In this document: positions 1-6,262 of the stretch, piece after piece
How positions within the stretch are numbered: position 1 is the stretch's first letter
Layout: each line of letters begins with the position of its first letter
Assembly (NCBI GenBank): GCA_020638695.1
Contig: JACKIB010000054.1
Location: 1 to 6,262, forward strand
Reading direction: 5' to 3'
DNA: 6,262 nt
Source of the DNA: Planctomycetota bacterium
Lineage (GTDB): Bacteria; Planctomycetota; UBA1135; UBA2386
Program-made: the position numbers and the translations under genes
The notes under the pieces: generated by a model
The model's input: only the letters and a program-made list of their open reading frames with translations
Databases searched by the model: none
Told to the model about the DNA's origin: nothing

Positions 1-1592
1 GGGTCGCGGAACACACACAGCGACACGCGCGCGCCGAACACCGGCGCGTCGGCGGAGTCCACCACTTCGACGGTCAGCGGCTTGGGCGAGCCGAGTGTCA
101 GCTCGACACGCTGCCGCGGCTGGGTCACCACCGCGCGTTCCCAGGCCATTCCCCGGTCCCCGCAGTCGGCGATGACCCAGTAGCGACCGGGGCTGAGCTG
201 CAGCACACCACCGACCGGCGCGGCGGGTAGCACCATGTGCGATTGGTCACCGAACCCGAAGGTCCACGGCTCGTCGGTGACGACCTGCAGGGCGGCATCG
301 TCGACCGCGGCACCCGCGGCAGTCTTCACCACCACTTCGAGCGTACAGAGCTCCGGCAGGGTCACGACGATCTCCGCGCCGACATCGAACGGACCGAACA
401 CCGCCCGTCGACCGGTCACCGGGTGCTGCACCACCATCGCGAGCTTGTCGCCGACGAACCCGTCCACGGTGAACTTGCCTGCGGCATCGGTAGGCGGAAG
501 CTTGGGCCAACAAGCAACCCTGTCGTCGTCCTCGATCACCAGCAGCTGCACCGTGGCTCCGGCGATCGGCTGGCCACCCACACCCCGCACGGTGCCGCGC
601 ACGGTGCGCCCCACCGGCAACCGGAGCTCCACCTCGCGCGCCTGCCCGGCGGCGAGCGACGTCATGGTGGTGCAGGCCATGCGACCGACCGGTACCGCAG
701 AGACCCACCAGAACCCGGCGCGCAGTCCGGGAACGGCGAACGACCCGCGCGCGTCGGTCGACACCGCGGGCTGCGATCGGTCGTGGCCGTACTCGTGCTG
801 CAACCGGACTTCGCCCTCCTCCCGCCCGGTTCCCAGCTGCAACGAGCCCTCACTCGGCTGCGAATGCGGCGCCTTCTCGCATGACTCGCTGTGCGACTTC
901 TCGGTGGCCGCCCGTTGCTCCGCGGACGCGCCCTTCTCGAACTTGCCGAAGTAGCGCAGCACGACGCGCGCACCCACGACCGGACTGCCGTCCGCCGCGA
1001 CGACTCGACCGCGCAACCCCGCAGTGGGATGGAGTTCCAAGTCTCCCAGATCGACCAGTTCCCCCGGCACGCGCACCTTGTAGGTGATCCGATCGCCGAG
1101 CGCGCTGTCGAACACCCACGCCGATCCCTCGCCCGCGCGCACCCGCAGGCCTTCGAGCGACCACACGCGGTGGATCTCGAAGCGGCCGTCCTTGCCGCTC
1201 GTGCCGGTACCGCGCAGCCAGGGCAACGGACTCGGCCCGGGAAGGTACTGGAGCTGCGTCTCGCGCCCCTCGGCGATCACTCGAAGGCCGCCCAGCGGCC
1301 GGCCGCTCGGGTCGACCAAACGGCCGCGTATCCCGGGGAGGTTCGCCAAGAACTCCGGGTCGAGCTCCGGGCGGGACCGCGTCGTGCCGGATCGTGCCTG
1401 ACGCCGCACATCTGCCTCGGCGGGTGCTCCCGAACCGGACGCACCGGCTTCGCCGGTACGGATCGCCGGTTGTTCGACGTCCGCCAGATCCGCTGCTCCA
1501 CCACGGGCGACGCCGAACCCGACGCCCAGCGCCATCCACGCCACCGCGGCGAGCAGCACCGCGATCAACAGCAGTAGAATGCTTCGACCCAA
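1..1592 (-). CDS. Carboxypeptidase-regulatory-like multi-repeat exported protein, copy 2 (partial, 3' end outside window)
   Basis: The reading frame is open from a TTG at 1592 to the left edge, giving 530 codons; the C-terminus is missing. The N-terminus reads MGRSILLLLIAVLLAAVAWM, a hydrophobic export signal or membrane anchor, followed by an Ala/Gly/Ser-rich linker to about residue 75. Beta-sandwich repeats then follow, with openings such as GIRGRLVDPSGRPLGG (about 87) and VRGTVRGVGGQPIAGA; the edge cuts the fifth repeat at VFGARVSLCVFRD. The protein aligns with its neighbour (1737-4565) along its whole visible length, at about 60% identity by eye. The CVFRD aspartate is residue 530 in both, which supports the TTG start. 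No in-frame ATG or GTG lies upstream before the stop near 1688; a CTG at 1607 is the only other upstream option, and no strong ribosome-binding site is seen. This type of repeat occurs in extracellular or surface proteins; no enzymatic motif is visible and the function is unknown. Confidence 0.88.
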   Translation of the reverse strand, partial: MGRSILLLLIAVLLAAVAWMALGVGFGVARGGAADLADVEQPAIRTGEAGASGSGAPAEADVRRQARSGTTRSRPELDPEFLANLPGIRGRLVDPSGRPLGGLRVIAEGRETQLQYLPGPSPLPWLRGTGTSGKDGRFEIHRVWSLEGLRVRAGEGSAWVFDSALGDRITYKVRVPGELVDLGDLELHPTAGLRGRVVAADGSPVVGARVVLRYFGKFEKGASAEQRAATEKSHSESCEKAPHSQPSEGSLQLGTGREEGEVRLQHEYGHDRSQPAVSTDARGSFAVPGLRAGFWWVSAVPVGRMACTTMTSLAAGQAREVELRLPVGRTVRGTVRGVGGQPIAGATVQLLVIEDDDRVACWPKLPPTDAAGKFTVDGFVGDKLAMVVQHPVTGRRAVFGPFDVGAEIVVTLPELCTLEVVVKTAAGAAVDDAALQVVTDEPWTFGFGDQSHMVLPAAPVGGVLQLSPGRYWVIADCGDRGMAWERAVVTQPRQRVELTLGSPKPLTVEVVDSADAPVFGARVSLCVFRD

Positions 1593-1634
1593 GGTCCGGC
1601 CGCGCAGGGCTTCCGCGCGCTCACTCGTTCGAGG

Positions 1635-1663
1635 ATTGGACGCGAGTCCGGGGGCTGTCGCAA
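1635..1663 (-). promoter_or_regulatory. Candidate promoter of copy 2: TTGCGA-N17-TCCAAT
   Basis: On the minus strand, TTGCGA (1663-1658) and TCCAAT (1640-1635) are separated by exactly 17 bases and lie 42 bases upstream of the TTG start at 1592. Each box matches the sigma-70 consensus at four of six positions, which alone would be weak in GC-rich DNA. The support comes from the neighbouring paralog, which carries TTGCGG-N17-TCCAAT at the same relative place although only about 6 of the 17 spacer bases agree. It could still be residual duplication similarity or an operator instead of a core promoter. Confidence 0.45.
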
Positions 1664-1674
1664 GGGGTGGCCGA

Positions 1675-1697
1675 GCCCGGACGGTTCAGGACCGGGC
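1675..1697 (-). terminator. Weak GC hairpin between the two repeat-protein genes
   Basis: Inverted repeat gcccgg (1675-1680) and ccgggc (1692-1697) form a six-base-pair all-GC stem with an 11-base loop. It begins about 40 bases after the stop codon of the upstream gene and before the candidate promoter of the downstream copy. No T-tract follows, so it is not a standard intrinsic terminator. It may be an attenuator, or chance pairing in GC-rich DNA. Confidence 0.22.
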
Positions 1698-1736
1698 GTG
1701 GCGAGCGCCTGCACTCGCATGATCGGGCCCGCGTCA

Positions 1737-4565
1737 TCAGCGCGGGAAGCCCAACTGCAGGTCGCGGTCGCCCTGCTCGGGGATCCGCAGCGCCTGGTCG
1801 AGGTCGAGGCGGCGCATCGCGTTCGGCGGGAGCAGCCACGCCCGGTACTCGGTGCCCGGCCGCAGCCTGGTCGTCGAGAACCGCCCGTCGGCAGCGACCG
1901 GCATTTCACACGAACCCCCGCCGCGGGCATCGGTGAACCCGAGCACGAACCCGTCTGCGCCGGGCGGAGCCCCACCGCGCGTGACTCGTCCGGCCACCAC
2001 GGCGGTCGTCAGACAGCGCAGCACCACACCGGTGGTTGCGGCACCGGCGCGGATCGTGAAGACGTCCGACCGATCCGTGCGCTGGTGCGCGCCCACCAGC
2101 CGGTAGTTGCCCGGCGGCAGGTGCGGCACGTCGACGCTTCCGTCGGTCCCCGCTCGCACCGATGCCAGGGGTTCCGATTCGCCTTCGACCATCACCAGGC
2201 ACCTCGCCCGGGGCAGCGGAGCGCCGGACGCGCCTTGGACCTCCGCCTTCAAACTGCCGGTTGCAACGTCGAACGAGAGCTGCAACGCCGGTTGCTCGAA
2301 TCGCACCTTGCGGCTCTCCAGTCGCGTCTGACCACCGGGCCACGACAAGCCGACGATCAGGTACGCCTGGCGGAAGGCCACCTTTTCGAGCGCGAAGCCG
2401 CCGTCCTTGCCGACCTCGATTCTTCGGTTGTACGACTTGCCGTCGCCCGACAGGGTCACGAACACTCCCTTCCGCGGTTTGCCGTCCACCAGCACCTTCC
2501 CGGAGAGGCGGTTGTCACTCCGCACATCGGCGCTGTCGAAGTGCACTACGACCTCCGCACGGCCACCCTCGGGGACCAGCACTTGGGTCCCGGTGGCGTC
2601 GAACGGCACGTCGATCGAGCCGTAGCTGGTTCGCAGCAGGACGCGGACCAGTCGGTAGTCACCGGGTGGAACACTCCGCTCGGCCCGCCCCGCGTTGGCA
2701 CCCAGGCGGAACGGCTTCGCCTCGGGCCCGGTGAAGTACAGCTGGCAGTAGCTCTCGAGCGCCGCGCCCACCGAGTCGCGCAGGAGCACCGCGAGCCGCG
2801 ACTCCCGGTGCATCACGACACGCGCATTCGTGGCCTCGTTGGTGATGCTGGACGAGTAGTTCGCATAGCCGGTCGCCTGCACGTACAGGGACCGCGAGCC
2901 GCTGCCGAGAACCGGCATCGCGGCCCGCCCCTGCCGATCGCTGAAGACCACTTGCCGACGCTCGTACCAACTCGGGTCGCGGAACACGCACATCGACACC
3001 CGCGCGCCGAACACCGGGGCGCCAGCGCGATCGACGACTTCGATGCTGAACGGCCGCTGCGCACCGAGCGTCAGCTCCAATCGCTGCCGCGGCTGCGCCG
3101 CCTGCACCTCCCCCCACGCCATCCCGAGCGCACCACCGTCGGCAACCACCCAGTAGCGTCCAGGGCTGAGGTAGAACACGCCGTTCTCCGGCTTCACCGG
3201 CAACACCATGTGGGAGTAGTCACTGAACCCCTGAGTCCAGGGTTCATCCGTGATGACTTGCAGGGCGCAGTCCTCCGCCGGGGCGCCCGTGGCGGTCTTC
3301 ACCACCACCTCCACCGCACACGGTTCGGCCAGGGCGACCGCGATCTCGGCATCCGGCGAGAACGGCCCGAACAGCGCGCGCCGGCCGGTTCGCGGGTGGT
3401 GCACGATCACGCCGAGCTTCTCCCCGACGAAGCCTTCGATCGAGAACCGGCCCGCGGCATCCGTCAGCGGAAGCTCGGGCCAACAAGGTTTGAGGTCTTC
3501 GTCGACCACGGCCAGCAACTGGACCTTCGCCCCGGCGATCGGCTGGCCAGCTGCACCGCGCACGGTCCCGCGTACGCTGCGCCCCGCGGGAAGGCGCAGC
3601 TCGACGTCGCGGGTTTGCCCGGCAGCCAGCGAAGTGATCGAGCTGTGGACCATTCGCCCTGGCCGCACCGCGGAGACCCACCAGTACCCTTCGCGCAACC
3701 CGGTCACCGCGAACTTCCCCTCCGCGTCCGTGACGATCGGCGGCCGCGCTCGGTCGTGGCCGTACGAGTGGGTCAGCCGGACCTCGCCCGCCTCCCGCTC
3801 GCACGTCAGGTCGAGGGAGCCCTGAAAGGGCAGGGAGTGCACCGCGTCCTTGTGGCGCGACAGCAGCGAGTTCTCCCGCTGCGCCCGGCTCGCTTCCGTC
3901 ACGTCCTTCTCGAACTGACGCACGTGGCGCAGCGTCACGCGCACCCCGCCGAGTGGCGAGCCCTCCGGCGACAGCACCCGGCCGCGCACCCCACCGGCTC
4001 GATGCAGCTTCAGGTCGCCGAGGTCCACGACGCCGGGCTCGCTGGTGCGGTGCACCACGCGATCGCCCATCTCCGTGTCGAACGCCCACTCCGAGCCCTC
4101 GCCGGCGCGAACTCGCAGTCCGTCGATCGACCACAGGTGCGGAATCTCGAAGGTGCCGTCGGCCGAGCTGGTCGCCGAACCGCGCAGCCACGGCAGCGGC
4201 TCCACGGTCGGCTGGAACTGACGCACGAGCTCTTCGCCTTCGGCCGAGACCGCGAGACCGCCCAGCGGTTTGCCGTGCGGATCGACCAAGCGACCGCGAA
4301 TGCCCGGGAGGTTCGCGACGAACTCGGGGTCGAGCTCCGGCAGGGCGCGCACCTCCGCAGCGGGGTGCTGCCGCCGCACGCTCGCCTCGGTCGGATTCCC
4401 CTGCCCGCTCGCCGCGGGCGCCGTGACCGGCGCGGCGGCCAGCGGAAGATCGTCGGACACCGGCTCGACACCACGCGTGGCGAAGACGCCCTCACCGACC
4501 ACCACCCAGGCGACCACCCCGAGTAGCAGAACGACGAGCAGCAGCAGGAGTGAGGTTCGGTTCAT
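1737..4565 (-). CDS. Carboxypeptidase-regulatory-like multi-repeat exported protein, copy 1 (complete)
   Basis: This gene encodes a 942-residue protein. The ATG at 4565 is chosen because GGAG lies nine bases upstream, the product begins MNRTSLLLLLVVLLLGVVAW (a typical signal or N-terminal anchor), and a GTG ten codons further upstream lies within or before the expected transcription start. Residues 1-26 are the hydrophobic segment and about 30-75 a Pro/Ala/Ser-rich linker. About nine beta-sandwich repeats then open near residues 88, 192, 330, 417, 506, 591, 687, 772 and 856. Typical openings are GVRGRVLSPEGSPLGGVRV and VRGTVRGAAGQPIAGAKV, and typical closing strands are TDAEGKFAVTGL and TDAAGRFSIEGF. 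This matches the CarboxypepD_reg type of Ig-like fold, which is non-catalytic when found alone. No peptidase motif, sorting signal or C-terminal membrane segment is seen. The likely location is the periplasm or cell surface, possibly membrane-anchored. A structural, adhesive or glycan-binding role is only inference. Confidence 0.93.
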   Translation of the reverse strand: MNRTSLLLLLVVLLLGVVAWVVVGEGVFATRGVEPVSDDLPLAAAPVTAPAASGQGNPTEASVRRQHPAAEVRALPELDPEFVANLPGIRGRLVDPHGKPLGGLAVSAEGEELVRQFQPTVEPLPWLRGSATSSADGTFEIPHLWSIDGLRVRAGEGSEWAFDTEMGDRVVHRTSEPGVVDLGDLKLHRAGGVRGRVLSPEGSPLGGVRVTLRHVRQFEKDVTEASRAQRENSLLSRHKDAVHSLPFQGSLDLTCEREAGEVRLTHSYGHDRARPPIVTDAEGKFAVTGLREGYWWVSAVRPGRMVHSSITSLAAGQTRDVELRLPAGRSVRGTVRGAAGQPIAGAKVQLLAVVDEDLKPCWPELPLTDAAGRFSIEGFVGEKLGVIVHHPRTGRRALFGPFSPDAEIAVALAEPCAVEVVVKTATGAPAEDCALQVITDEPWTQGFSDYSHMVLPVKPENGVFYLSPGRYWVVADGGALGMAWGEVQAAQPRQRLELTLGAQRPFSIEVVDRAGAPVFGARVSMCVFRDPSWYERRQVVFSDRQGRAAMPVLGSGSRSLYVQATGYANYSSSITNEATNARVVMHRESRLAVLLRDSVGAALESYCQLYFTGPEAKPFRLGANAGRAERSVPPGDYRLVRVLLRTSYGSIDVPFDATGTQVLVPEGGRAEVVVHFDSADVRSDNRLSGKVLVDGKPRKGVFVTLSGDGKSYNRRIEVGKDGGFALEKVAFRQAYLIVGLSWPGGQTRLESRKVRFEQPALQLSFDVATGSLKAEVQGASGAPLPRARCLVMVEGESEPLASVRAGTDGSVDVPHLPPGNYRLVGAHQRTDRSDVFTIRAGAATTGVVLRCLTTAVVAGRVTRGGAPPGADGFVLGFTDARGGGSCEMPVAADGRFSTTRLRPGTEYRAWLLPPNAMRRLDLDQALRIPEQGDRDLQLGFPR

Positions 4566-4574
4566 CAGGCAGGT

Positions 4575-4578
4575 CTCC
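4575..4578 (-). promoter_or_regulatory. Ribosome-binding site of copy 1
   Basis: GGAG on the minus strand (4578-4575) sits nine bases before the ATG at 4565. It decides the start in favour of this ATG over the in-frame GTG at 4595, and the product then begins directly with a short polar stretch and the hydrophobic core of a signal sequence. Confidence 0.65.
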
Positions 4579-4597
4579 GTCGTCGCGCTCTGCACCG

Positions 4598-4626
4598 ATT
4601 GGACGGGAAGCGCCCACGGGCCGCAA
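4598..4626 (-). promoter_or_regulatory. Candidate promoter of copy 1: TTGCGG-N17-TCCAAT
   Basis: On the minus strand, TTGCGG (4626-4621) and TCCAAT (4603-4598) are spaced by 17 bases, and the downstream box ends 32 bases before the ATG at 4565. Transcription would begin near 4591, leaving a short leader that contains the GGAG ribosome-binding site. The same box pair and spacing precede copy 2 at 1635-1663, while the spacers differ. The element lies inside the 115-bp gap shared with the divergent plus-strand unit, so any regulator bound here could affect both directions. Confidence 0.5.
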
Positions 4627-4680
4627 GAGCCGCAGGCGACGCACCCCGTGGGTTGCTGCTACGTTGGGTGGCGCGCCCCC

Positions 4681-5508
4681 ATGAGCATCGCCTGTCTACC
4701 CTGGTACGACTTCGAGGAGATCCGCCCGATCACCGACCGGTTCTGGTTCAGCTTGGTCGAACGGCTGACCGAGGGTGGCTTCGCCGCGGTGCCGCAGCGG
4801 TTGATGCGCGAGGTCGATCACGGCCAGATCCTGGCCCACCCCGACCTGCTGCTCAGCCAGACCTGTGGCTACGTGGTCGCGACCACCGCACGCGACCTCG
4901 TCACGCTGGTCGGCACGCCGTGGTACTCGGCGCCGGGTTGCCGCGAAGGCTACTACACCAGCGTGGTGTTGGTGCGCGACGAGGTACCGGCCGAGACGCT
5001 CGCGGAAACGCGCGGCCTGCGGTGCGCGGTGAACGAGCCGTGGTCGCATTCGGGCGTCAATGCACTGCGCTCGTTGGTCGCCCCGCTGCACGACGATGGC
5101 CGGTTCTTCTCCAAGGTGACCCGCACGGGCAGCCACGTGGCGAGCCTCTGCCTGCTGCAGCGCGGCGACGCCGACCTCGCCTGCGTCGACCGCGTCACCG
5201 CCGAGCTGGTCCGACGCCACCGGCCGCATCTACTGGCCGGACTGCACCCCGTGTGCGAAACCGAGCCGGCTCCCGCCCCGCCGTTCGTCACCGCTGCGAC
5301 CGCGGCGGACGGGCTGGTCACCGCGCTGCGCGACGCGATCGGCGACGTGCTCACCGCTCCGGGCAACGCCGAGCTGTGCGAGACGCTGCTGCTCGACGGC
5401 GTCGAGCTGTTGGAGGTCGAGTCGTACGACGGCATGGTGGTAGCCGCCAACCGGGCGCGCGAGGCGGGGTACTCGGAGCTGTTTCTCGAGGGCCACGAGC
5501 GCACGTGA
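4681..5508 (+). CDS. PhnD-like phosphate/phosphonate-type substrate-binding protein without signal peptide
   Basis: This gene encodes a 275-residue protein of the PhnD/SsuA/transferrin-type binding-protein fold (Phosphonate-bd family). It begins MSIACLPWYDFEEIRPITDR, which matches the usual opening of the single-domain members of this family. Other family features are PDLLLSQTCGY (54-64), LVGTPWYSAPGCREGYY (76-92), a ligand-loop region NEPWSHSGVNALR (118-130) and TGSHVASLCLLQRGDADLAC (149-168), then a C-terminal region with PAPPFVTA (199-206). There is no signal peptide or lipobox, so the protein should be cytosolic, unlike the PhnD that feeds an ABC importer, and no permease or ATPase gene is in view. 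The ATG is preceded by a weak GGGTGG nine bases away. The stop overlaps the next gene by four bases. The ligand is unknown; the family name does not prove that phosphonate is bound. Confidence 0.9.
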   Translation: MSIACLPWYDFEEIRPITDRFWFSLVERLTEGGFAAVPQRLMREVDHGQILAHPDLLLSQTCGYVVATTARDLVTLVGTPWYSAPGCREGYYTSVVLVRDEVPAETLAETRGLRCAVNEPWSHSGVNALRSLVAPLHDDGRFFSKVTRTGSHVASLCLLQRGDADLACVDRVTAELVRRHRPHLLAGLHPVCETEPAPAPPFVTAATAADGLVTALRDAIGDVLTAPGNAELCETLLLDGVELLEVESYDGMVVAANRAREAGYSELFLEGHERT

Positions 5509-6185
5509 CGCCGACGGGAAGCGAAACGGCATTGGAGCAGTTCGCCACGGCGGGGTTCGCGCTGATCGAGAATGTAGTCTCCGAGGCAGCCTGCATCGCT
5601 CTGGCGGCGCGCGCCACCCAGAGCGCGCCGCTCGTGGGGCGCAGGAACCTCCTCGACGAGCCGTGGTGCGCCACAGCGTTGGCCGCGATCCGCGCGCACC
5701 CCTTGCTGGAGGCCTTGCTCGTCGAGTCGCCAGTGGCCGTGCAGTGCACGTACTTCGCGAAGTCCGATGCGTGGAACTGGGCGGTGCCGCTCCACCAAGA
5801 CCTCGTCATTCCGGTCGCCCAACGCGTCCCGCACCCGGCGTTGTGCGGCTGGTCGATGAAGGAGGGTGCGTTGTTCGTGACCGCGCCCCACTCCGTGCTC
5901 GAGCGCTCGGTCGCCTTGCGGCTGCACCTCGACGACTGCGGAGCCGAGAACGGTCCATTGCTCGTCGTACCGGGGTCCCACCGCTCCGGCATCGTCTCGG
6001 CGCCCGTGCGAGCGGACACCCAGCGGGTCGCCTGCGTGGCGCCGCGTGGGGCAGCGTTGGCGATGCGCCCGTTGTTGCTGCACTCCTCCAACAAGACCCG
6101 CGGCACAGCAGCTCGCCGCATCCTGCACTTCTTGTTCGGCCCGAGCGAACTGCCGTTCGGTCTCGAATGGCACCACGCCGTCTGA
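5505..6185 (+). CDS. Phytanoyl-CoA dioxygenase (PhyH) family Fe(II)/2-oxoglutarate oxygenase
   Basis: This gene encodes a 226-residue protein starting at GTG 5505, within the GTGA overlap with the stop of the preceding gene; such an overlap usually means coupled translation. The N-terminal part, EQFATAGFALIENVVSEAAC (11-30), is the common opening of PhyH proteins. The iron ligands are visible as H97 and D99 in PLHQDLV, with the distal histidine H193 in LLLHSSNKTRG. An arginine at 204 or 205 is placed to bind the 2-oxoglutarate carboxylate. The segment LHLDDCGAENGPLLVVPGSH (140-159) is also typical. At 226 residues it is shorter than many members, which are often 260-300, but it looks intact at both ends. 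It probably hydroxylates a small molecule in the cytosol, using oxygen and 2-oxoglutarate. The family includes enzymes acting on ectoine, phytanoyl-CoA, antibiotics and 2-aminoethylphosphonate, so the substrate cannot be named. Confidence 0.9.
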   Translation: MTPTGSETALEQFATAGFALIENVVSEAACIALAARATQSAPLVGRRNLLDEPWCATALAAIRAHPLLEALLVESPVAVQCTYFAKSDAWNWAVPLHQDLVIPVAQRVPHPALCGWSMKEGALFVTAPHSVLERSVALRLHLDDCGAENGPLLVVPGSHRSGIVSAPVRADTQRVACVAPRGAALAMRPLLLHSSNKTRGTAARRILHFLFGPSELPFGLEWHHAV

Positions 6186-6262
6186 CGCGGAGGTTGGCGG
6201 GCGTCGCGCGGTCCTTGCGTCTCGGTCTCCCGATCGGTAGCGGCAACGTCGAGGCTACGTGG

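Larger units (their letters stand above)
1..1663 (-). repeat. Tandem gene duplication unit; partner 2974-4626
   Basis: Positions 1-1663 correspond to 2974-4626. Both units contain the promoter-like element, the signal/anchor segment and the first 530 codons of a repeat protein. Similarity is visible in DNA as well as protein: for example, gggtcgcggaacac opens the window and recurs at 2974, and ccggcgatcggctggcca occurs in both units near 560 and 3533. The intergenic spacers are diverged, so the duplication is old rather than an assembly duplicate. Whether further copies lie left of the window cannot be seen. Confidence 0.85.

Noticed and set aside
1698..4526. Uninterrupted plus-strand ORF of 942 codons opposite the complete repeat-protein gene
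   Set aside because: Its product is rich in His, Arg, Pro and Gln with no domain pattern. It is the antisense shadow expected opposite a GC-rich gene with strong third-position bias. The minus strand has a signal sequence, repeats and a paralog in the same frame.
4566..4595. Ten-codon N-terminal extension of the complete repeat protein from a GTG at 4595
   Set aside because: The ATG at 4565 has GGAG at nine bases and begins a proper signal sequence. The GTG would lie at or before the predicted transcription start.
4657..4665. TGCTACGTT as an extended -10 box for the plus-strand unit
   Set aside because: There is no -35-like sequence at a suitable distance. The start would fall about nine bases before the ATG, cutting off the GGGTGG ribosome-binding candidate.
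4599..5504. Upstream extension of the PhyH frame, open through the whole PhnD-like gene
   Set aside because: The translated extension is Arg/Ala/Pro-rich low-complexity sequence with no family match. PhyH similarity begins just after the GTG at 5505, and the PhnD-like frame is clearly coding over the same DNA.
4953..6176. Minus-strand ORF of 407 codons opposite the plus-strand pair
   Set aside because: It covers two well-recognised plus-strand genes and has the Arg/Ala/Ser-rich composition of an antisense shadow.
6186..6262. Possible terminator or next gene start after the PhyH gene
   Set aside because: Only short palindromes such as ccgatcgg are seen, with no stable stem plus T-tract and no credible reading frame in the 77 bases.

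Overview
This is a GC-rich bacterial window (roughly two thirds G+C by eye) with dense coding and no RNA genes, mobile elements or CRISPR. It suggests a free-living bacterium of a phylum rich in large secreted or surface proteins built from carboxypeptidase-regulatory-like beta-sandwich repeats, such as Planctomycetota, with Myxococcota or Acidobacteriota as alternatives. That placement is inferred from protein style only, because no marker gene is present.

The left 4.6 kb holds two paralogous genes in tandem on the minus strand. The complete copy (1737-4565) encodes a 942-residue protein with an N-terminal hydrophobic segment, an Ala/Pro/Ser-rich linker and about nine beta-sandwich repeats. 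The second copy lies downstream and runs off the left edge (1-1592), so 530 codons are visible, covering the N-terminus through the start of the fifth repeat. It has no obvious ATG and most likely starts at TTG. Each copy has its own promoter-like element of the same form, TTGCGR-N17-TCCAAT. The boxes are kept although the 17-base spacers have diverged, so the copies are probably transcribed separately. A weak GC hairpin lies between them.

The right part holds a two-gene plus-strand unit, divergent from the tandem pair across a 115-bp gap. The first gene (4681-5508) encodes a 275-residue PhnD-like periplasmic-binding-protein fold that has no signal peptide. The second (5505-6185) encodes a 226-residue phytanoyl-CoA-dioxygenase (PhyH) family Fe(II)/2-oxoglutarate oxygenase with a visible H-x-D...H triad. 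The two overlap by four bases (GTGA), which implies translational coupling. A role in handling a small oxyanion or organophosphonate ligand is possible but not shown by the sequence. The last 77 bases hold nothing I can call.

The most informative observations are the duplicated promoter-like element and the coupled PhnD-like/PhyH pair. I did not find clear evidence of a wholly new system.
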